DNA of 33,551 bases from Streptomyces sp. (GTDB taxonomy: Bacteria > Actinomycetota > Actinomycetes > Streptomycetales > Streptomycetaceae). The notes below the pieces were generated by a model. That model did not search any database, was not told the DNA's origin, and saw only the letters and a program-made list of their open reading frames with translations. Of this stretch, positions 15,031 to 22,609 are shown in pieces (within the stretch, counting starts at the first letter, position 1; each line of letters opens with the position of its first letter). Location: assembly GCF_019510245.1 (NCBI RefSeq), contig NZ_JAEKKT010000198.1, forward strand, positions 1-33,551. The letters are read 5' to 3'. The position numbers and the translations under genes are program-made.

Positions 15031-16926
15031 ATGAGCGCTGGTGCGTCCGGTACGGGAATCGAGCACGGGAGGCGCGGCGGGCGGCTGCCATGGGCCGACA
15101 TCCTGCTGTCCTCGACAGCCGCCGTGAGCTGGGCGTTGATCGGGATGGCGGGTACGGCGGCGCTGGGTCTGCATCTGCTGCGGGCCGACGCGGCGGGCTC
15201 ACTGGGCCCGATGACCGCGGCCGTTGTGGCGCTCGGGGCGGGTGGTTCGGTCACTCCGGACGGAGATCTGTCCGCTTTCGGCCTGAAGGGGGCGCAGGCC
15301 ACCACGGCCATCGAGATCACGCCACTGGGGGTGAGCCTGGTCGGTGCGCTCCTTCTGTCGTGGTTCTTCTTACGGTCCCTGCGCACGGCCGGAGTTGTGA
15401 TCTCGCCGACCGAACTGCTGGCCCGCGCGGGCTCGGTGGTGGTGCTGTTCGTGGCGATCCTGGGCGGACTGGCCTGGGCGGGGCACTCCGTCGTGACGAT
15501 CGACGGCGGTGCGCTCGGCCTCGACAGGCTGACGGGTAAGGGGAGCGGCGGCGGACTGAAGATCCCCGGCATCGGTGACGTCGGCGGCCTGCTGCCGGAC
15601 CGCCTCGGCGACCTGGTGCACGCGAACGCCGCGGTCGGCTTCAGCGTGGACACGACGGCGACCCTGCTCGGCGGCCTCGGCTGGTCGGTGGGCATCCTGC
15701 TGATCGCCCTGCTGGCCTCGCGCCGGACTCCGCTGCCCCCCGGCTGGACGGCGGTGCACCGGGTGGTGCGGCCGGCGGCCTCGGCCCTGGTGACGGTGAT
15801 GCTGGTGGCCGTGGCGGCCGGCTGGGCGGCGGCGGCCTACGCGGCGATCGGCGACCCGCATCCGGCCCGGATCATGGGCGCGGCCCTGCTCGGCGCCCCG
15901 AACGGCGTCTGGCTCGGCATCCCGATCGGGCTCTTCGTCCCCTTCGACGGCAGGGCCACGGGCGTGCTGACCATGTTCCTTCCGCACCCCTTGGACGAGC
16001 TCCTGGACTCGAAGTCCGACCAGTCGGTGACGCTGGGCCACCTGGCCGGCCTGGACGGGCGGGTGTGGCTGCTGGGGGTCGCGGCGGCCCTGCTCATGCT
16101 GCTGGCGGGGGTGTTCACGGCGGTCCGGACGCCGGCGGGGTGGACTGCGCCCGGTTTCGCCGGGCGGTGTGCGCTGCGGCTGGGGATCGCCACCGCGCTC
16201 ACGCTGCCGCTGCTGGCCTGGCTGGCGGACGTGTCGGTGGACGCCTCGCTGTCGGTGCTGGGCTTCGACGCGTTCGGGGCGGGGATCCAGCTGCACGGGA
16301 AGCTGGGCATGGCGTTGCTGCTCGGAGCGGTCTGGGGTGCGGCGGCGGGGGCCGCCGGGGCGTTGCTGGCGTGGGCGACCGGGGCGGCGGGGTCACGGGC
16401 GGCTCCGCTGGCTCTGGGTGACGGCGGGCCCGCTCGCCAGGGGGGCGGCCGGCCTCCGGGGCTGCTCGGGAGCGAGCTGGCGGGGCCTTACGTGCCGGGC
16501 AGGCCGTACCGTCCGCCGAATCCGAACACGAACCCCTATCTCAGGGTGCCCGAGGAACTGCGGGAGACCGGGGGCGGCCGAGGAGCCCGGTCCGGTCCGG
16601 GACAGGGAGCGGGGACGGCACCGCCGGGCGGTTCCGCCGTCCCCGGCCGTCGTCCGCCGGGCGCACCGCCCCCCGCGGACGACGGCCGCCGGGCACCGGA
16701 GGAGAACCGGCCGGGCGGCGGCCCCTCCGACGTACCGCCGCCGCCCGGCTCCGGCGATGTGTACGGCGCTCCCACCATGGCCCGCCCCTTCGATCCGCCG
16801 CCCCGCTCGCCGCGTGCCCGGCCCGGCACGCGGCGGCCCGACGGATCCCAGGACGGTCCGGGCGCCGGACCCCCACCGCCTCCTCCCCCACCCCCTCCGG
16901 CGCCGCCCCGGCGTCCCCCCAGGTGA
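15031..16926 (+). CDS. Streptophobe family membrane protein
   Basis: A 631-residue protein of a Streptomyces-typical hydrophobic family of unknown function. Residues about 20-460 hold roughly nine to eleven membrane segments (for example SSTAAVSWALIGMAG, LVGALLLSWFFL, SVVVLFVAILGGLAWAG, LVTVMLVAVAAGW, LLGVAAALLMLLAG). The last 170 residues are soluble, Pro/Gly/Arg-rich and end in a run of prolines. ATG 15031 has a GGGGGG tract before it. It is divergent from the FHA-ABC exporter, whose partner it might be, though nothing shows this directly. Confidence 0.85.
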   Translation: MSAGASGTGIEHGRRGGRLPWADILLSSTAAVSWALIGMAGTAALGLHLLRADAAGSLGPMTAAVVALGAGGSVTPDGDLSAFGLKGAQATTAIEITPLGVSLVGALLLSWFFLRSLRTAGVVISPTELLARAGSVVVLFVAILGGLAWAGHSVVTIDGGALGLDRLTGKGSGGGLKIPGIGDVGGLLPDRLGDLVHANAAVGFSVDTTATLLGGLGWSVGILLIALLASRRTPLPPGWTAVHRVVRPAASALVTVMLVAVAAGWAAAAYAAIGDPHPARIMGAALLGAPNGVWLGIPIGLFVPFDGRATGVLTMFLPHPLDELLDSKSDQSVTLGHLAGLDGRVWLLGVAAALLMLLAGVFTAVRTPAGWTAPGFAGRCALRLGIATALTLPLLAWLADVSVDASLSVLGFDAFGAGIQLHGKLGMALLLGAVWGAAAGAAGALLAWATGAAGSRAAPLALGDGGPARQGGGRPPGLLGSELAGPYVPGRPYRPPNPNTNPYLRVPEELRETGGGRGARSGPGQGAGTAPPGGSAVPGRRPPGAPPPADDGRRAPEENRPGGGPSDVPPPPGSGDVYGAPTMARPFDPPPRSPRARPGTRRPDGSQDGPGAGPPPPPPPPPPAPPRRPPR

Positions 16927-17410
16927 AACCGGGCGCCGCGCCGGGAACCGGCCGGCGACGGGGACGCGCCGCCCGAACGAGCATGGCGACCGCGCGCATC
17001 ACGGCCTCCGCACGGACCGCGGCCTCCGCACGGATCACGACATCCGCACGGATCACGACATCCGCACGGATCACGACGTCAGTCCGAATCGCGGCGACCG
17101 CGCGGATCGCAGCATGCGCTGGAGCGGTGGGCCGTATGCGAGCCGCCGCCCCGCCCGGGCACACGGTTGCGTCCGCGCGGATCACAACCTCCGCGCGGAC
17201 CGTGGTGTCCGCCGCCTGCGGGTACCGGCGCTGGACCGGGTGTGAAGGCGCGGCGGGATGCACCCCGGCCACGGCCGTGGACATCGCACGCACGTTCACC
17301 GGTCGCGTGGAGGCAAGGCGTCCGACACCGACCCGACACCTGTTGTTCCGTGTCCGTCAGGCGGACCACCTGCGCCGCAGGCACTGGGTGCCGGTTACGG
17401 TGGTTACACC
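16927..17410. other. Gap with low-complexity repeats before serB; no clear gene
   Basis: This 484-bp stretch holds an 18-bp tandem repeat array (listed separately) and a second small set at 17172-17216. A plus-strand frame from GTG at 16923 to TGA at 17412-17414 overlaps both the streptophobe stop (GTGA) and the serB start (ATGA). Its 163-residue product is mostly Ser-Ala-Arg-Ile-Thr repeats with no recognisable fold, and the minus strand is open too, as expected for an 18-bp repeat. I do not call it a gene. Just before serB, TACGGT (17396-17401) could be a -10. Confidence 0.55.
16989..17114 (+). repeat. 18-bp tandem repeat array (about seven units)
   Basis: The core TCCGCACGG recurs at 17007, 17025, 17043 and 17061, exactly 18 apart; the units at 17025-17078 are nearly identical (TCCGCACGGATCACGACA). 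Diverged units extend the array on both sides. Two more units with TCCGCGCGG lie at 17172 and 17190 in a different phase. Because 18 is a multiple of three, the array stays open in several frames and creates spurious reading frames. Confidence 0.85.
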
Positions 17411-18619
17411 ATGAGCGATCCGCAGACCTCCGAGGTCCCCACTCTCCTCGTCAAGATTTTCGGCAAGGACAGGCCGGGCATCACGGCCGGCCTCTTCGAC
17501 ACTCTTGCCGCCTACATGGTCGACGTGGTCGACATCGAGCAGGTCGTCACGCGAGGCCGCCTGGTGCTGTGCGCGCTCGTGACCCAGCCCCCGGCGGGGC
17601 TGGAGGGCGACCTCAGGGCGACCGTGCACAGCTGGGCCGAGTCGATGAAGATGCAGGCGGAGATCATCTCCGGCCACGGCGACAACCGCCCGCGCGGCCT
17701 CGGCCGTTCCCTGGTCACCGTCCTCGGCCACCCGCTGACCGCCGAGTCGACGGCCGCCATCGCCGCCCGGATCGCCAAGACCGGCGGCAACATCGACCGT
17801 ATCTTCCGGCTCGCCAAGTACCCGGTGACAGCGGTCGAGTTCGCGGTGTCCGGCGTGGCGACCGAACCGCTGCGCACCGCCCTGGCCTCCGACGCGGCCG
17901 AGCTCGGCGTGGACATCGCGGTGGTCTCGGCCGGCCTGCACCGGCGGGCCCAGCGGCTGGTCGTCATGGACGTGGACTCGACGCTCATCCAGGACGAGGT
18001 GATCGAGCTCTTCGCGGCGCACGCCGGCTGCGAGGACCGGGTCGCCGAGGTGACAGCGGCCGCGATGCGCGGGGAACTGGACTTCGAGCAGTCGCTGCAC
18101 GCGCGTGTGGCACTGCTGAAGGGGCTGGACGAGTCGGTCGTGCAGAAGGTGCGCGCGGAGGTGCGGCTGACGCCCGGCGCGCGGACCCTGATCCGGACGC
18201 TGAAGCGGCTGGGCTACCAAGTCGGCGTCGTCTCGGGCGGTTTCACCCAGGTCACCGATGATCTGAAGGAGCGGCTGGGGCTGGACTTCGCCCAGGCCAA
18301 CACGCTGGAGATCGTCGACGGGAAGCTGACCGGCCGGGTGACCGGCGAGATCGTGGACCGGGCGGGCAAGGCGCGGCTGCTGCGCCGGTTCGCCGCCGAG
18401 GCGGGCGTGCCGCTGGTGCAGACGGTGGCCATCGGTGACGGGGCCAACGACCTGGACATGCTGAACGCGGCCGGTCTCGGGGTCGCCTTCAACGCCAAGC
18501 CGGTGGTCCGCGAGGCCGCGCACACGGCGGTGAACTTCCCGTTCCTGGACACGGTCCTCTACCTGCTGGGTGTGACCCGCGAAGAGGTCGAGGCGGCGGA
18601 CACCCACGACGAGAGCTGA
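17411..18619 (+). CDS. serB: Phosphoserine phosphatase SerB with N-terminal ACT domains
   Basis: Last step of serine synthesis: phosphoserine to serine. The 402-residue protein has two ACT-like domains (about 10-85 and 98-175; first with KIFGKDRPGITAGLFD) and a HAD domain: Asp187 and Asp189 in VVMDVDSTLIQDEV, Ser275 in VVSGGFTQV, Lys320, and Asp343/Asp347 in AIGDGANDLDM. The layout matches M. tuberculosis SerB2. ATG 17411 is chosen because the first ACT strand follows directly; no strong ribosome binding site is visible. It ends at a strong terminator. Confidence 0.96.
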   Translation: MSDPQTSEVPTLLVKIFGKDRPGITAGLFDTLAAYMVDVVDIEQVVTRGRLVLCALVTQPPAGLEGDLRATVHSWAESMKMQAEIISGHGDNRPRGLGRSLVTVLGHPLTAESTAAIAARIAKTGGNIDRIFRLAKYPVTAVEFAVSGVATEPLRTALASDAAELGVDIAVVSAGLHRRAQRLVVMDVDSTLIQDEVIELFAAHAGCEDRVAEVTAAAMRGELDFEQSLHARVALLKGLDESVVQKVRAEVRLTPGARTLIRTLKRLGYQVGVVSGGFTQVTDDLKERLGLDFAQANTLEIVDGKLTGRVTGEIVDRAGKARLLRRFAAEAGVPLVQTVAIGDGANDLDMLNAAGLGVAFNAKPVVREAAHTAVNFPFLDTVLYLLGVTREEVEAADTHDES

Positions 18620-18639
18620 GCCGTCCGGCCGATCCGGAC

Positions 18640-18680
18640 ACGAGGGCCCGGCACCGATCTCCACGGTGCCGGGCCCTCGT
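18640..18680. terminator. Two-way terminator, 17-bp perfect stem
   Basis: ACGAGGGCCCGGCACCG (18640-18656) pairs perfectly with CGGTGCCGGGCCCTCGT (18664-18680) with a 7-nt loop. It separates the convergent serB and SixA-type genes. Confidence 0.9.
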
Positions 18681-18716
18681 CGTGTCACGTCAGTGGTGGT
18701 GCGGTGGTCTCACGTC

Positions 18717-19235
18717 TCACTCGGAGGGTGCCCAGTAGTCCACGAGCGTGGCCGCGCCGGGTTCGAGGGCCTTCCAGGAGCCCTCGTGCGTCAGGACGCC
18801 GAAGGCCGCGGTGGGAAAGCCCCGGCGGTTCATCCGCTCGCGGGCGTCGTCCTCGGCGGCGCCGGCGAGGATCTCGGCCAGGCCGTGCACGCCGGGGTTG
18901 TGGCCGATGAGGATCACGGTCTGTACGTCGTCGGGCACCTCGTTGAGCACGGCGATCAGCTCGCCCGGCGAGGCCTCGTACACCCGCTCCTCATAGACGG
19001 TTTTCGGCCGGTGCGCGAGCTCGTGGACGGCGAGCTTCCAGGTCTCCCGGGTACGCACGGAGGTGGAGCACAGTGCCAGGTCGAAGGTGATGCCGCTGTC
19101 CGCGAGCTTGCGTCCGGCGACGGCGGCGTCCATTCGGCCCCGCTCAGCGAGCGGTCGCTCGTGGTCGGTCACCTGTGGCCAGTCGGCTTTCGCATGGCGG
19201 AAGAGGACAATCCTGCGGGGTTCTGCGACGCTCAT
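18717..19235 (-). CDS. SixA-like histidine phosphatase
   Basis: A 172-residue member of the histidine phosphatase (RHG) superfamily, SixA branch. The catalytic LFRHAKADW motif has nucleophile His14; Arg61 in CSTSVRTRET and His112 in IGHNPG complete the active site. E. coli SixA dephosphorylates phosphohistidine on PTS/His-phosphotransfer proteins; the target here is unknown. The ATG at 19235 is right before the first strand; its ribosome binding site is weak. Confidence 0.9.
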   Translation of the reverse strand: MSVAEPRRIVLFRHAKADWPQVTDHERPLAERGRMDAAVAGRKLADSGITFDLALCSTSVRTRETWKLAVHELAHRPKTVYEERVYEASPGELIAVLNEVPDDVQTVILIGHNPGVHGLAEILAGAAEDDARERMNRRGFPTAAFGVLTHEGSWKALEPGAATLVDYWAPSE

Positions 19236-19325
19236 GGCACCCAGCTTCGCATGAAACAGGCCATCGGGCGCAGGGAGTTGAGATGCGGCTTCGCCCGGTC
19301 CGCGGGCGCCGCGTCCCTGGCCGCG

Positions 19326-19532
19326 CTAGCGGTTGACGATCTGCTGGACGCGCTCGAAGAGGTGGGTGACGGCAGGGTCACCGGTGGCCGCGTGGGCGTC
19401 CGCCGGGTTCAGTATGAGGAGCAGCAGGGCGGCGAAGGCGAGCGCGGGAAGGGCGAGCGCCCACCAGGGGAGCCGGATGTCGACGCTGCCCGGGGTCGCC
19501 GGGTGGGACCGGGTGTGCGTAGGGGCCGGCAT
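19326..19532 (-). CDS. Small single-pass membrane protein, function unknown
   Basis: A 68-residue peptide with a short polar N-terminus, one membrane segment (about 19-39; WWALALPALAFAALLLLIL) and a C-terminal tail TGDPAVTHLFERVQQIVNR. The ATG at 19532 has GGAGG 6 nt before it; the in-frame extension upstream has none. It lies between the SixA gene and the 38-residue peptide gene, all on the minus strand. I do not recognise the family. Confidence 0.65.
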   Translation of the reverse strand: MPAPTHTRSHPATPGSVDIRLPWWALALPALAFAALLLLILNPADAHAATGDPAVTHLFERVQQIVNR

Positions 19533-19660
19533 GGTCGCCTCCGTGGGTCTCCGGGGTCTGTCGGCCGCCCTCGCGGCCACACCTCGAAACTACGGAATCC
19601 GCGGTCGCCGTCCCATCCGGTGATCCACCCACTTGACCCTGACCCTCACCCCCTAGGGGA

Positions 19661-19680
19661 TGGTGGGGCTGGCCCCACCA
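19661..19680. terminator. Perfect 20-nt palindrome, short hairpin
   Basis: TGGTGGGG-CTGG-CCCCACCA forms an 8-bp stem with a 4-nt loop. On the minus strand it follows the 38-residue peptide gene and may end the MFS/peptide transcript. No T tract. Confidence 0.55.
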
Positions 19681-19709
19681 CCGGCCGCGGGGGCGGTGTC
19701 CGGCCGTGG

Positions 19710-19826
19710 TCAGGGTGACGCGAGGGTCGCGATGACGGCGATGACGATGAAGATGGCGAAGAACGAGCCAAAGACGATCAGCATCTTCTTCTGACCGTTC
19801 TGGGGGTTCGGGTCGAGCACTGGCAT
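19710..19826 (-). CDS. SGM_5486 family transporter-associated small protein
   Basis: A 38-residue peptide: MPVLDPNPQNGQKKM followed by one membrane segment (LIVFGSFFAIFIVIAVIAT) and LASP. I recognise it from memory as a conserved Streptomyces family annotated as transporter-associated because it accompanies an MFS carrier, as it does here (MFS gene 132 bp upstream on the same strand). ATG 19826 lacks a Shine-Dalgarno; CAGACT lies 6 nt before it, consistent with a leaderless transcript. It may be a small subunit or regulator of the carrier; this is inference. Confidence 0.8.
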   Translation of the reverse strand: MPVLDPNPQNGQKKMLIVFGSFFAIFIVIAVIATLASP

Positions 19827-19958
19827 GGGGCCAGTCTGGCACCCCCGGGAGGGGAAGGACCGCGCGGGGTGGCCGCGACACGGGCCGGCCCGGGCCGACG
19901 GGGCCGCCAAGGGTCGGCGAGGGCCGGGGGCACCGGGGTGGGCGGAGCCGGTGCGAGG

Positions 19959-21326
19959 TCAGGCGGAGGCGGCCGCCTCGTCCTCCACGATGCGGTCCCG
20001 GCCCGCCAGGACGCCCACGGCCATCTGCGGGATCATCAGCGCGACCATGAGGGCGATCGGCAGGCCCCAGCCGCCGCTGTGCTGGTAGAGCACGCCCACG
20101 AGCAGGGGGCCGGGGATGGAGATCAGGTATCCGGTGCTCTGGGCGAAGGCGGAGAGCTGGGCGACGCCCGCGCCCGTCCTGGCCCGCATCCCGACCATGG
20201 TGAGGGCCAGCGGGAAGGCGCAGTTCGAGATGCCGAGCAGCACGGCCCAGGCCCAGGCGCCGCCGGCGGGCGCGAGGTACAGGCCGGCGTATCCGGCGAG
20301 GCCGCAGACGCCGAGCGCGATCACGATCGGGCCCTGGTGCGGCAGCCGGGTGGCCACACGCGGGATGACGAAGGCGAGCGGTACGCCCATCACCATGGTG
20401 ACGGCCAGCAGCAGTCCGGCCGTGCTCGCGGAGACGCCCGCGTCCCGGAAGATCTGCGCCATCCAGCCCATCGTGATGTAGGCGGCGGTGGCCTGGAGCC
20501 CGAAGAACACGGCGAGCGCCCAGGCGGTACGGCTGCGGGTGATCCGCAGGGCGGGCGGCCTGCGCTCCGCACGCACGCGTGCCCCGGCCCCGCCCTCGGG
20601 GGCCGGCGCCGTTCCGCGGTCCCGTACCAGCGGAACCCACGGCAGCACCGCGATCGCCGCGAGCCCGGCCCAGACCGCCAGCCCGGTCCGCCAACTGCCG
20701 CCGAGGGCGTCCGTCAGGGGCACGGTCACCGCGGCGGCCACCGAGGTGCCGGCGGCGAGGGCCATCGAGTACAGGCCGGTCATGGAGCCGACCCGGTCGG
20801 GGAACCAGCGCTTGACGATGACCGGCATCAGCACGTTGCTGACCGCGATGCCCATGAGCGCGAGCGCGCTGGCGGCCAGGAACCCGGCGGTGCTCCCGGC
20901 GTACGGCCGTATCGGCAGGCCGGCCGTGACGGCCGCCATGCCCGCGCAGACCACGGCCGCCGGGCCGAAGCGACGGGCCAGCCGGGGGGCCATGACGCCG
21001 AAGACGGCGAAGCAGAGCGGGGGCACGGAGGTGAGCAGTCCGGCCACGCTGCCGCTCATGCCGAGGCCGTCGCGTACCTCCTCCAGGAGCGCGCCGAGGC
21101 TGGTGATGGCGGGCCGGAGGTTGACGGCGGACAGCACGATGCCGACGACGACCAGCCGAGCCGTCCACGCGCGCGTGGCGGTCGCGGGGCTCCCGCCGGA
21201 TGCCGTCGCACGCGCCGCCCCAGCCGTCTCGGCTGCCTTCGTCGTCTGGGGCATCCCGGATGTCGCGGTCGGCTCGGTCGTCTCGGTCGTCTCAGAGGCC
21301 GCGGTGCCGTTTTTCCTGCCTGCCAT
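19959..21326 (-). CDS. MFS transporter, CynX/NimT-like
   Basis: A 455-residue major facilitator with about twelve membrane segments and a long Thr/Ala-rich cytosolic N-terminus (about 1-55). The first helix region VVGIVLSAVNLRPAITSLG is characteristic of the CynX/NimT branch, which includes cyanate and nitroimidazole carriers. Substrate is unknown. It is divergent from a GntR-family regulator that probably controls it. The ATG at 21326 lacks a Shine-Dalgarno but has TATGAT 6 nt before it. Confidence 0.92.
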   Translation of the reverse strand: MAGRKNGTAASETTETTEPTATSGMPQTTKAAETAGAARATASGGSPATATRAWTARLVVVGIVLSAVNLRPAITSLGALLEEVRDGLGMSGSVAGLLTSVPPLCFAVFGVMAPRLARRFGPAAVVCAGMAAVTAGLPIRPYAGSTAGFLAASALALMGIAVSNVLMPVIVKRWFPDRVGSMTGLYSMALAAGTSVAAAVTVPLTDALGGSWRTGLAVWAGLAAIAVLPWVPLVRDRGTAPAPEGGAGARVRAERRPPALRITRSRTAWALAVFFGLQATAAYITMGWMAQIFRDAGVSASTAGLLLAVTMVMGVPLAFVIPRVATRLPHQGPIVIALGVCGLAGYAGLYLAPAGGAWAWAVLLGISNCAFPLALTMVGMRARTGAGVAQLSAFAQSTGYLISIPGPLLVGVLYQHSGGWGLPIALMVALMIPQMAVGVLAGRDRIVEDEAAASA

Positions 21327-21332
21327 GCGGCC

Positions 21333-21366
21333 ATCATAGAATCATAGGATGAATGGTTGTCCATCC
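21333..21366. promoter_or_regulatory. Divergent MFS/GntR promoter with possible operator
   Basis: Minus strand: TATGAT (21333-21338) lies 6 nt before the MFS ATG, with TGGACA (21358-21363) 19 nt upstream as a possible -35, and a second TATGAT at 21341-21346. Plus strand: TAGAAT (21337-21342) and TAGGAT (21345-21350) could serve the GntR gene. An interrupted inverted repeat GGATG-N10-CATCC (21347-21366) overlaps the MFS -35 and is a candidate operator for the GntR protein. Confidence 0.45.
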
Positions 21367-21416
21367 CGGGGCGTGCCCGGCCGGTCCCGCCGGGCCCTGG
21401 CGTGCGAAGGTGTGTC

Positions 21417-22109
21417 ATGCCTCTGAGTCATCCGCGCCGCTCGGCGCTGTCCGAGCAGGTCATCGCCGCGTTGCGGAACCAGATCACCTCGGGCGAGTGG
21501 CCGGTCGGCTCGCGCATCCCCACCGAGCCGGAGCTGGTCGAGCAGCTCGGGGTGGCCCGCAACACCGTCCGGGAGGCCGTCCGGGCGCTGGCCCACAACG
21601 GCCTGCTGGACATCCGCCAGGGCTCGGGGACGTACGTCTCGGCCACCAGTGAGCTGGCCGGCGTGATGCATCGCCGGTTCGCCGAGGCCGACCCCCGGCA
21701 CGTCGCCGAACTGCGCTCCACCCTGGAGTCGTCCGCCGCCCGGCTGGCCGCGGCGCGCCGGACCGAGAAGGACCTCGGGCAGCTCGACGCCCTCCTGGCA
21801 CGCCGCGAGCAGGCCTGGCGGTCGGGCGACGCGGAGGCCTTCGTGGCGGCGGACGCCACCCTGCACCTGGCCGTGGTGGCCGCCTCGCACAACGACGTGC
21901 TGACGGCGATGTACGCCGACCTGGGCGAGGTGCTGCGGGACTGGCTGCGCGCGGACGTCGGCGCCGAGCTGACGCCGCAGTCGTACATGGACCACACCCG
22001 GCTGGTCGAGGCGATCCGCGCGGGCGACGCGGACGCGGCCGCCAAGGAGGCGGCGAGCTACCCGTTCCAGTGCCGTCCGGACCGGTTCAGCTCACCTTCT
22101 GGTGACTGA
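21417..22109 (+). CDS. FadR/GntR family transcriptional regulator (FCD domain)
   Basis: A 230-residue repressor-type protein. The N-terminal winged helix (about 8-72; SEQVIAALRNQITSG, IPTEPELVEQLGVARNTVREAVRAL) is followed by an all-helical FCD ligand domain (about 90-210). ATG 21417 has GAAGG upstream. The effector is unknown. Divergent placement next to the MFS gene suggests it regulates that carrier and itself. Its last 23 bp overlap the 3' end of the convergent gene at 22087. Confidence 0.92.
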   Translation: MPLSHPRRSALSEQVIAALRNQITSGEWPVGSRIPTEPELVEQLGVARNTVREAVRALAHNGLLDIRQGSGTYVSATSELAGVMHRRFAEADPRHVAELRSTLESSAARLAAARRTEKDLGQLDALLARREQAWRSGDAEAFVAADATLHLAVVAASHNDVLTAMYADLGEVLRDWLRADVGAELTPQSYMDHTRLVEAIRAGDADAAAKEAASYPFQCRPDRFSSPSGD

Positions 22110-22437
22110 TCCACACCGCGCGAACCTGCTGCCAGCAGCGGCCGGCGAGCCGTACGGTCATCGCCGGGCCGGTGTCCACCGGCGCGCCGTCGGTGTCGAT
22201 GTCCCACCACTGGGCGCACTCGATGTGCAGCCGGACCCGGTCCGTGTCGACGTACGGGTTGTGGCAGTAGGCCACCACGTGGGAGCCGCGGACGGTGGTC
22301 CGGCACGACGCGCCGAACAGCTGCGGAGCCGGACCGTGCCCGCTCGGCACGCGCGCGTAGGACTCCGCGTCGCAGGGCAGCGACACCACGAGGGCGAGGG
22401 CCAGGGTCACCGGGGCCAGGCTGCGGGAAAGGCGCAC
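22087..22437 (-). CDS. Small secreted protein, function unknown
   Basis: A 116-residue protein with a signal peptide (RLSRSLAPVTLALALVVSL then PCDA) and a mature part with four cysteines (Cys45, 58, 74, 101) that could form two disulfides. I do not recognise a domain. GTG 22437 has GAGGAGG upstream; the frame extends further 5' but without coding character. Its 3' end overlaps the GntR gene on the other strand. Confidence 0.7.
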   Translation of the reverse strand: MRLSRSLAPVTLALALVVSLPCDAESYARVPSGHGPAPQLFGASCRTTVRGSHVVAYCHNPYVDTDRVRLHIECAQWWDIDTDGAPVDTGPAMTVRLAGRCWQQVRAVWISHQKVS

Positions 22438-22561
22438 AAGGGGACCTCCTCGGCCGGGCTGGGGAGGGACATCGCGCGGTGAACGCGCAACCAGGTGCGC
22501 CGCCGCCTCTCCAGGGTGCGCCGTCCGGCGGTCGATCACCCTGCCGGTGGGCCGAACGGGT

Positions 22562-22593
22562 GAGGCCCGCACCCCTCGCGGGATGCGGGCCTC
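22562..22593. terminator. Terminator hairpin after fabI
   Basis: GAGGCCCGCA (22562-22571) pairs with TGCGGGCCTC (22584-22593), with a further CCC/GGG inside. It lies 17 bp beyond the fabI stop on the minus strand and ends the fabG-fabI operon. Confidence 0.8.
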
Positions 22594-22609
22594 GAAGTGT
22601 CCGTGCGGG

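Noticed and set aside
16989..17114. CRISPR-like array
   Set aside because: The units are directly adjacent 18-mers with no spacers.
16541..17299. Minus-strand frame of 252 codons with repeated VVIRAD units
   Set aside because: It overlaps the streptophobe 3' end, and its repeats are just the 18-bp DNA array read in another frame.
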